Positions 58,782-64,000 of a DNA stretch of 64,000 nt are shown in pieces; position 1 is the stretch's first letter, and each line of letters begins with the position of its first letter. The position numbers and the translations under genes were made by a program. The stretch is taken from assembly GCF_014203755.1 (NCBI RefSeq), contig NZ_JACHJS010000001.1, forward strand, positions 2,232,001 through 2,296,000, written 5' to 3'. Origin of the DNA: Saccharothrix violaceirubra (GTDB lineage: Bacteria; Actinomycetota; Actinomycetes; Mycobacteriales; Pseudonocardiaceae). The notes below the pieces were generated by a model. That model was not told where the DNA came from and did not search any database. It saw only the letters and a list, made by a program, of their open reading frames with translations.

Positions 58782-59173
58782 GTCAGCGGCTCCGGCGGGA
58801 GGCGGTGGCGGACGGTGGTCGGCGGGTGGGCCGGGTCCGCGTCCGGTGGTCGGCAGGGGTCGGGCGTTCCCGTCGGGTGGTCGGGGCCGGGTGGTCGGGC
58901 CCGGTCGGCGGTCGATGCGGGTCGGCCGGGTGGTCCGGTCGTGGGCGATCGCGGGTGGGCGGGGTCGGAGGTGCCGGCGATGGGGTGGTCCGGAGCCGGC
59001 GGCCGGCGGCGCGAGGGCTCGGCTGTCGGCGGCCCGATGCCGGGTGTCCGGGTCGTCGGCGGTCGGCGCGGAGGGGACCGGGTGCCGCGGTCGCCGAGGC
59101 GGCTGCCGGTCGGAGCCGGACCGGGTCGGGACGGTGGTGATCGGCCGACGTGGACCGGACCCGCGGGAGCATG
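58782..59173. repeat. Low-complexity G-rich tract inside the regulator-kinase operon
   Basis: 392 bp of degenerate GGTCGG, GGGTGG and GGTGGTC units separating the regulator stop from the kinase start. On the operon strand an open frame (59181 to 58783, 132 residues, Pro/Arg/Thr-rich) spans it exactly, but all frames are open and the sequence looks expanded rather than coding. Confidence 0.55.
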
Positions 59174-59830
59174 TCAACCACCCAGCCGGTAGCCGAAGCC
59201 GCGGATCGTGGTGACCAGGCCGGGCCGGGCCAGTTTCGCCCGCAGGCCGGCCAGGTGGACGTCCAGCGACCGGGACACCGCGAGGTAGGCGTCGCCCCAC
59301 ACCTCGTCCATCACCTGCTGGCGGCTCACGGCCGTGCCCGCCCGGCGGGCCAGCGCGGCGAGGATGTCGAACTCCTTGGTGGTCACGCCGACCTCCGCGC
59401 CGCCGGCCGTGACCCGCCGGCCGGCCAGGTCGATCTCCACGTCGCCCACCCGCACCACGGCCTCCGCCTCGTCCGGTGGCCGCGAACGGCGCAGCACGGC
59501 GTCCATCCGGGCCAGCAGTTCGCCCAGCCGCACCGGTTTCACCAGGTAGTCGTCGGCGCCCAGGCGCAGGCCGCGCACCACCGAACGCTCGTCGCCGCGT
59601 GCGGTGAGCACGACGACGGGCACCGGGGAGACCCTGCGGATCTTGCGCAGCACGTCGAGGCCGTCCGCGTCGGGCAGGCCGAGGTCCAGCAGCACGAGGT
59701 CGTGGTCGTGGTGGGAGAGCAGGGCGTCCGCGCCCCGACGCACCCGGTGCGGGCGGTGGCCGCCGCCGGACAGTGCCGCGACGAGGGCGTCGGCCACCCC
59801 GTCGTCGTCCTCGACCAGCAGAACCCGCAC
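59174..59830 (-). CDS. OmpR-family response regulator
   Basis: 218 residues. Receiver domain with VEDDDG acidic pair, phosphoacceptor Asp in LVLLDLGLPD (~51) and Lys in DDYLVKPVRLGELL; C-terminal winged helix VTTKEFDILAAL...TIRGFGYRLGG. GTG 59830 is preceded by GGAGGT. First gene of the three-gene operon, divergent from the GAF-ANTAR gene across 49 bp. Confidence 0.95.
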   Translation of the reverse strand: MRVLLVEDDDGVADALVAALSGGGHRPHRVRRGADALLSHHDHDLVLLDLGLPDADGLDVLRKIRRVSPVPVVVLTARGDERSVVRGLRLGADDYLVKPVRLGELLARMDAVLRRSRPPDEAEAVVRVGDVEIDLAGRRVTAGGAEVGVTTKEFDILAALARRAGTAVSRQQVMDEVWGDAYLAVSRSLDVHLAGLRAKLARPGLVTTIRGFGYRLGG

Positions 59831-59879
59831 CGAGTACCTCCTTCCGGTTGCGGCGATTATCGCGCTCGCGGTGTAGACA

Positions 59880-60620
59880 ATGCGGGTGAGCATCGACGAC
59901 GTGCCGACGAACCAACTCGACGAGGCCAGCGCCGCGTTGGAGGAGCTGGTCGGCATCCTGGCCGCCGACCAGTCGTTGTCGGACGCGCTCCAGCAGTTGG
60001 CCGAGTCCGCGGCCCGCGTCATCCCGGACGCGCAGAACGTCAGCGTCACGGTCCTGGACGCGGACGGGTCCGGGCACACGGCCGCCGCGACGGATCAGGT
60101 GGTCGTGGCGATCGACCGCGACCAGTACGCGGCGGGCGAAGGCCCGTGCCTGGAGGCGGCGGCCACGAAACGTCCGGTGCGGGTCACGGCCGAGGGCGGA
60201 CGTGAGCGGTGGCCCGCGTTCGCGGCGGCCGCGGCGGAGGCGGGCGTGCGCGCCTACCTGAGCGCGCCTTTGATACTCGACGACCGGGTCATCGGCGCGC
60301 TCAACGTGTTCAGCGCCGACGAGCACGCCTTCGACCCGTTCGACGAGGCGCTGCTCCGGCTGTTCGTCACGGCCGCCTCGACCACGATCACCGGGTTCCG
60401 GCGGTACGAGCGGTCACGCGGTCTGATCCAGCACCTCCAGAACGCGTTGGAGTCCCGGGCCGAGATCGACCAGGCGAAGGGCGTGCTGATGGCCGCGCAC
60501 GGCGTGAGCGCCGAGGAGGCGTTCGCCCGGCTCGTCCAGGAATCGCAGCAGCACAACACGAAGCTGCGCGACGTGGCCCGCAACCTGCTCGGCTCGGTGC
60601 GCCGGTCAGTCGACGGGTGA
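59880..60620 (+). CDS. GAF-ANTAR RNA-binding antiterminator
   Basis: 246 residues. GAF sensor (about 20-165; GEGPCLEAAATKRPVRV, APLILDDRVIGALNVFS) followed by an ANTAR domain (about 180-240; LESRAEIDQAKGVLM, NTKLRDVARNLL). ANTAR proteins bind paired hairpins in nascent RNA and prevent termination. ATG 59880 used; GTG 59886 with TAGACA just upstream would be leaderless. 3' end overlaps the opposing YchJ gene by 15 bp. Confidence 0.92.
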   Translation: MRVSIDDVPTNQLDEASAALEELVGILAADQSLSDALQQLAESAARVIPDAQNVSVTVLDADGSGHTAAATDQVVVAIDRDQYAAGEGPCLEAAATKRPVRVTAEGGRERWPAFAAAAAEAGVRAYLSAPLILDDRVIGALNVFSADEHAFDPFDEALLRLFVTAASTTITGFRRYERSRGLIQHLQNALESRAEIDQAKGVLMAAHGVSAEEAFARLVQESQQHNTKLRDVARNLLGSVRRSVDG

Positions 60621-60986
60621 CACGTAGAGCCAGCGGCCGTCCTCGCGGACGAACCGGCTGTTCTCGTGCAGCACGTCGGACGTCCCCGCCACGCGGTAGT
60701 GCGCGCGGAACTCCACGGTCCCGGCGGTGTGCAGCGCGGTGCCGCCGGACCGGCCGACGATCTCCAGGGTCGTGAACCGCTGCCGGGGATCGAGGTCGAG
60801 GTCGCGCGGCCGGGTCGACGGGTGCCAGCTCGCCAGCAGGTACGGCACGTCGCCCACCGCGAACGCGCTGAACCGGGACCGCATCAACGCCTCGGCGGTC
60901 GGCGCGGTCCGCGTCCCCGAGTGGTAGAGCCCGCAGCACTCCGCGTACGGCTCGCCCGTCCCGCACGGGCACGCACGCGGGCTCAC
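60606..60986 (-). CDS. YchJ/UPF0225-family protein with SEC-C motif
   Basis: 126 residues. Metal-binding SEC-C-like motif at the N-terminus (CPCGTGEPYAECCGLYH), then the NTF2-like YchJ domain (RSRFSAFAVGDVPYLLASWHPSTRP). Function unknown. GTG 60986 overlaps the stop of the small upstream gene. Confidence 0.9.
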   Translation of the reverse strand: MSPRACPCGTGEPYAECCGLYHSGTRTAPTAEALMRSRFSAFAVGDVPYLLASWHPSTRPRDLDLDPRQRFTTLEIVGRSGGTALHTAGTVEFRAHYRVAGTSDVLHENSRFVREDGRWLYVSPVD

Positions 60987-61159
60987 GGTGCCTCGCAGGC
61001 GTTGCGGCCACTGCGTTCCAGCCGCAGCCACGCGAGCGCGGCACCGGCCGCGCCGTCGCCGGACGCGGCCAGCGCGTGCAGGTCGGCGTGGGCGCGGTAG
61101 CGGTCCTCGGGCCCGGCGTCCGGGTCGGTCAGCACGGCCACGGCCTCGTCGGTGGTCAC
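60983..61159 (-). CDS. Small hypothetical protein (58 residues)
   Basis: VTTDEAVAVLTDPDAGPEDR start, helical and Ala-rich, ending SGRNACEAP. Reads as a single helical-repeat unit. GTG 61159 is likely leaderless: TATGCT (61171-61166) ends six bases before it. Longer start ATG 61183 possible. Coupled to ychJ by GTGA, which supports expression. Confidence 0.6.
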   Translation of the reverse strand: MTTDEAVAVLTDPDAGPEDRYRAHADLHALAASGDGAAGAALAWLRLERSGRNACEAP

Positions 61160-61369
61160 CGGGTCAGCATAGGGCGACCGCATCCGGTGGCGTCCGGACC
61201 GGGGACGCGCCGTCACGCGGACAGTCCAACGCCCGCCACGGCGGGTGTGCCGGCCGCCTGCCCCGGGGTGGAACCACGGATCCGGGGTGGTGAAACGAGT
61301 ACCCATCGCCCTCGCCCGGCGGCCAGGCTGGATCACGTAGTCGATCACCAGCCGCGAGGAGCGCACCGC

Positions 61370-62542
61370 ATGTCCGAACAGGACCAGCCGGTCATCGAGC
61401 CGTTCGGTTTCCTGGCACCGCTGCCGAAACCGGTACCGACCCCCGCGCCGACGCCGTACGCGGTGTGGGACGACCACCCCGACGGCACGGCCTGGGTCTA
61501 CCTCGGCGAGGGCAACCAGGGCCTGACCCGGCCGGTGATCCTCTCGGACGGGTTCGAGTCCGGTCCGAGTTCGCTGGACACCCTGTGGGAGGGCCTGGAG
61601 CGGGGCGACTACCCGTTCATCAGCAGGTTGCGCGAGCAGGGTTACGACCTGGTCCTCGTCGGCTACGCCGAGCGCAGCGCCGCGATCCAGCGCAACGCCG
61701 CCGTCCTGCGTTCGGTGGTCTTCCGGGCGGTGGCCGAACGCCTGGGCGAGGCACGCCTGACCGTCGGTGGGTTCAGCATGGGCGGCCTGATCGCCCGCTA
61801 CACCCTGGCCAAGCTCGAACACGAGGGGTTCGACCACCAGACCGCGCTGTACGTGTCGTGGGACAGCCCGCACAACGGCGCTTGGGTGCCGATCTCCCTT
61901 CAGGCGCTGGCGCACTTCCTGGTCGGCGTGCCGGCGTTGTCCGAGCAGATCAACAGCCCGGCGTCGCGCCAACTGCTGTGGCGGCACATCGAGACCGTGG
62001 ACGGCACCCCGGCCGAGGACCCGCTGCGGTCGGTGTTCCTCGACGAGTTGAAGGTCTACGGCTGGTGGCCGCGCGTCCCGCGGCTGATCGGCGTCGCCAA
62101 CGGCCTGCCGGAGCGGGGCAACGGCGTGCCGCCCGGCGACGTGGCGCTGGCGGTGGAGACCGGCTGGTTCGCGGGCACGGAGCTGACCACGCAGCCGTCC
62201 GGTGAGGCGCGGGTGGCCCGGCTCAAGGGTGCGTTCCAGGACCGCGAGGTCGTCGTCTCCGGACTGTCCGAACTGGACGGTGCACCCGGCGGGACGCTGG
62301 AGACGTTCGGCATCGCGGGCGACAAGCTCGCCGCCACCGGCAAGGTGACCGTGCGCCACCGCACGGTCGGCTTCGTGCCCACGGTCAGCGCGGTCGCCGC
62401 GGGCACGCTCGACGAGCCTTACGCGCCGATCGACCCGGACAAGAGCGAACTGGACGACTACAAGGTCGCGTCCGCCAACGAACCGCACACCAAGGTCACC
62501 GAGGAACTCGGCTCCTGGATCATCGAGCGGCTGCCGCGCTGA
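61370..62542 (+). CDS. Alpha/beta hydrolase, lipase-like
   Basis: 390 residues, no signal peptide. VILSDGFESGPSSLDTLW, nucleophile S136 in VGGFSMGGLIARY, then SWDSPHNGAW. The arrangement resembles PGAP1/lipase-type esterases; the C-terminal ~120 residues (VRHRTVGFVPTVSAVAAGTLDEPYAPID) may be a lid or binding region. ATG 61370 has GAGGAG eight bases upstream. Confidence 0.82.
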   Translation: MSEQDQPVIEPFGFLAPLPKPVPTPAPTPYAVWDDHPDGTAWVYLGEGNQGLTRPVILSDGFESGPSSLDTLWEGLERGDYPFISRLREQGYDLVLVGYAERSAAIQRNAAVLRSVVFRAVAERLGEARLTVGGFSMGGLIARYTLAKLEHEGFDHQTALYVSWDSPHNGAWVPISLQALAHFLVGVPALSEQINSPASRQLLWRHIETVDGTPAEDPLRSVFLDELKVYGWWPRVPRLIGVANGLPERGNGVPPGDVALAVETGWFAGTELTTQPSGEARVARLKGAFQDREVVVSGLSELDGAPGGTLETFGIAGDKLAATGKVTVRHRTVGFVPTVSAVAAGTLDEPYAPIDPDKSELDDYKVASANEPHTKVTEELGSWIIERLPR

Positions 62543-62545
62543 CCG

Positions 62546-64000
62546 TCACGCCTTGGGCGTCCCGCCGCGGACGCCCAAGGCGCGGGCCAGCACCGTGGCC
62601 GTGTGCACGGGTTCGCGGTCGGTCGCGTGGCGCACCTGCGTGCGGCAGCTGAACCCGTCGGCCACCACGGCGGTGTCCGGGTCGGCCGCGCGCACGGCGG
62701 GCAGCACGCCCAGTTCGCCCACGGCCATCGACACCTCGTAATTGCCCCGGGTGAAGCCGAAATCGCCCGCCAGCCCGCAGCAGCCCGAGAGCACCGACGC
62801 GTCGATCCCGGCCTTGCCCAGCACCTCGCGGTCGGCCGACGTGCCGAACTCGGCGTAGCCGTGGCAGTGCGGCTGGACGAGCGCGGACCCGTCGCCCGCC
62901 ACCGGTTCCAGCAGCGGCGCCACGTGTTCGGCGAACGGTCGCACCAGCGACGCCAACCGGCGGACGTCCGGGTCGTCGCCCGCGACCTCGACCGCGTCCG
63001 ATCGCAGGAACGCGGTGCACGACGGCTCCAGGCCCACCACGGGGACGCCCGCCCGAATCCACGGCCGCAGCACGCGCGCGGTGTGCCGCAGCACCCGGCG
63101 GGCCATGCCCAACTGGCCGGTCGAGTACCAGGTCAACCCGCAGCACACGGCCCCACGTGGCACTTCGACGGCCTGGCCCGCGTGCGCGAGCACGGCCGCC
63201 GCGTCGTGGCCCACGTCCGGCTCGAAGTGGTTGGTGAACGTGTCCGGGAACAGCACGACCCGGTCGCCGGTGCCGCGACCGTCGAAAGTGGACTGGAACG
63301 ATCGGGTGGGTGTCGGCAGCGCGCGTTCGGGCGTCACACCCGCGAACCGGGACAGCCGGGCCGAGAACCGGTTCACCAGCCGAAGCCGAAGCCACAGCGG
63401 CAACCAGCCCATGGAGTAGTGGGCCGACGGGCGGATCCGCCGTTTGTAGTGGTGGTGCAGGAACTCCGCCTTGTACGCGGCCATGTCCACGTCCACCGGG
63501 CAGTCGCGTTTGCAGCCCTTGCAGCCCAGGCACAGGTCGAGCGCCTCGCGCACCTCGGGCGACCGCCACCCGTCGCGCACCACGTCGCCCGCGAGCATCT
63601 CGAACAGCAGCCTCGCGCGGCCCCGTGTGGAGTGGCGTTCCTCCTTGGTGACGCGATAACTCGGACACATCACGCCGCCCTGGGTGTTCAGGCACTTGCC
63701 CACGCCCACGCACCGCCGGGTCGCCGCCGCCAGGTCACCGTTGTCCGTACGCAACGCCAGCGTGGCCCGCGTGGGAATGGTCGGCGGCGCGACGAGCACC
63801 TTCAGGTCCGCGTCCAGCTTCAGCGGCGACACGATCCGGCCCGGGTTCATCCGCCCCCGCGGGTCGAACGCGGACTTGAACCGCCCGAACGCCGCGATCG
63901 CCTCGGGCGGGTACATGCGGTCGAGCAGCTCCGACCGGGCCTGGCCGTCGCCGTGCTCGCCCGACAGCGACCCGCCGTGCGCCACGACCAGGTCGGCGGC
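62546..64000 (-). CDS. FAD-binding and Fe-S-binding oxidoreductase (GlcD/GlcF-type fusion), partial
   Basis: 485 C-terminal residues; the 5' end lies beyond the window. Starts within the FAD-oxidase C-terminal domain (HGGSLSGEHGDGQARSELL), then a ferredoxin-like domain with cluster motifs CVGVGKCLNTQGGVMCPSY and CLGCKGCKRDCP, then two CCG domains (CCGLTWYSTGQLG, CCGLAGDFGF). Oxidises a 2-hydroxy acid such as D-lactate or glycolate with electrons passed to the respiratory chain; substrate not resolved. Confidence 0.92.
   Translation of the reverse strand, partial: AADLVVAHGGSLSGEHGDGQARSELLDRMYPPEAIAAFGRFKSAFDPRGRMNPGRIVSPLKLDADLKVLVAPPTIPTRATLALRTDNGDLAAATRRCVGVGKCLNTQGGVMCPSYRVTKEERHSTRGRARLLFEMLAGDVVRDGWRSPEVREALDLCLGCKGCKRDCPVDVDMAAYKAEFLHHHYKRRIRPSAHYSMGWLPLWLRLRLVNRFSARLSRFAGVTPERALPTPTRSFQSTFDGRGTGDRVVLFPDTFTNHFEPDVGHDAAAVLAHAGQAVEVPRGAVCCGLTWYSTGQLGMARRVLRHTARVLRPWIRAGVPVVGLEPSCTAFLRSDAVEVAGDDPDVRRLASLVRPFAEHVAPLLEPVAGDGSALVQPHCHGYAEFGTSADREVLGKAGIDASVLSGCCGLAGDFGFTRGNYEVSMAVGELGVLPAVRAADPDTAVVADGFSCRTQVRHATDREPVHTATVLARALGVRGGTPKA
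62549..62582 (+). terminator. Terminator inside the 3' end of the opposing gene
   Basis: 14-bp stem CGCCTTGGGCGTCC / GGACGCCCAAGGCG, six-base loop, starting seven bases after the lipase-like stop. It also encodes the last codons of the minus-strand oxidoreductase. Confidence 0.78.

Noticed and set aside
58783..59181. 132-residue frame exactly filling the regulator-kinase gap
   Set aside because: All frames are open, the composition is repetitive Pro/Arg/Thr and no ribosome site precedes it; kept only as a low-complexity tract.

Overview
The window is high-GC DNA with dense, often four-base-overlapping genes, GTG and TTG starts and likely leaderless genes. Gene content (phosphatidylinositol mannoside genes, an ergothioneine operon, MoxR/DUF58/VWA, AfsR-type and DUF5753 regulators, mycothiol-type proteins) points to a filamentous actinomycete, most likely Pseudonocardiaceae such as Saccharothrix, Actinosynnema or Lentzea. 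The family is inferred from gene content and style, not from a database search. Two blocks match, in gene order as I remember it, separate parts of the Mycobacterium tuberculosis chromosome: thrS to yebC (Rv2614c-Rv2603c) at the left, and acnR/acn, NlpC/P60, moxR, DUF58, VWA (Rv1474c-Rv1481) in the middle and right.

Left part (1-22.6 kb): the end of thrS, a HIT-family Ap4A phosphorylase-like gene, an inserted DUF5753 regulator, then the translationally coupled PIM operon pgsA, acyltransferase, pimA and NUDIX. Next come a PH-domain protein, a LysR regulator, a small secreted protein, a STAS plus frameshifted MEDS/ATPase pair, an EF-G2-like GTPase, and a hydrolase/saccharopine-dehydrogenase pair divergent from a PaaX-like regulator. 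The vitamin B6 genes pdxS and pdxT are split by an amino-acid transport block (XRE-cupin regulator, azlCD, APC permease, ynfA). yebC, a DUF4262 gene and a TIGR03086 protein follow.

Middle (22.7-41.8 kb): a POT peptide transporter whose stop codon is the target of an intact IS481-family element; a P450/thioesterase pair; acnR; an HTH-less DUF5753 gene; the egtABCD operon (no egtE beside it); a secreted TAP-type peptidase; a membrane protein; an F420-nitroreductase/hemerythrin fusion; acnA; and an ABC pair. The acnA promoter carries an exact match to the AcnR operator consensus as I recall it from Corynebacterium glutamicum, which links it to acnR about 10 kb away.

Right part (41.8-64 kb): an AfsR-like regulator, an FAD monooxygenase, a decayed IS30-family element sitting in the loop of a terminator hairpin, a coupled pair of membrane/envelope genes, an NlpC/P60 hydrolase, a CYP51-like P450, a MobA-like gene, the moxR-DUF58-VWA operon, a response regulator-histidine kinase-TAXI lipoprotein operon, GAF-ANTAR, YchJ and lipase-like genes, and a partial FAD/Fe-S oxidoreductase at the edge.

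The most unusual feature is a dispersed family of short intergenic repeats (six loci, R1-R6). They are built from imperfect ~22-bp hairpin-forming units, and five of the six begin within about 25 bp of a stop codon or inside a gene's 3' end. Other structures worth attention are an inverted plus direct repeat array at 45031-45117, two degenerate low-complexity intergenic tracts, and a short ORF with its own ribosome binding site and terminator at 7.8 kb. I saw no tRNA, rRNA or CRISPR array.
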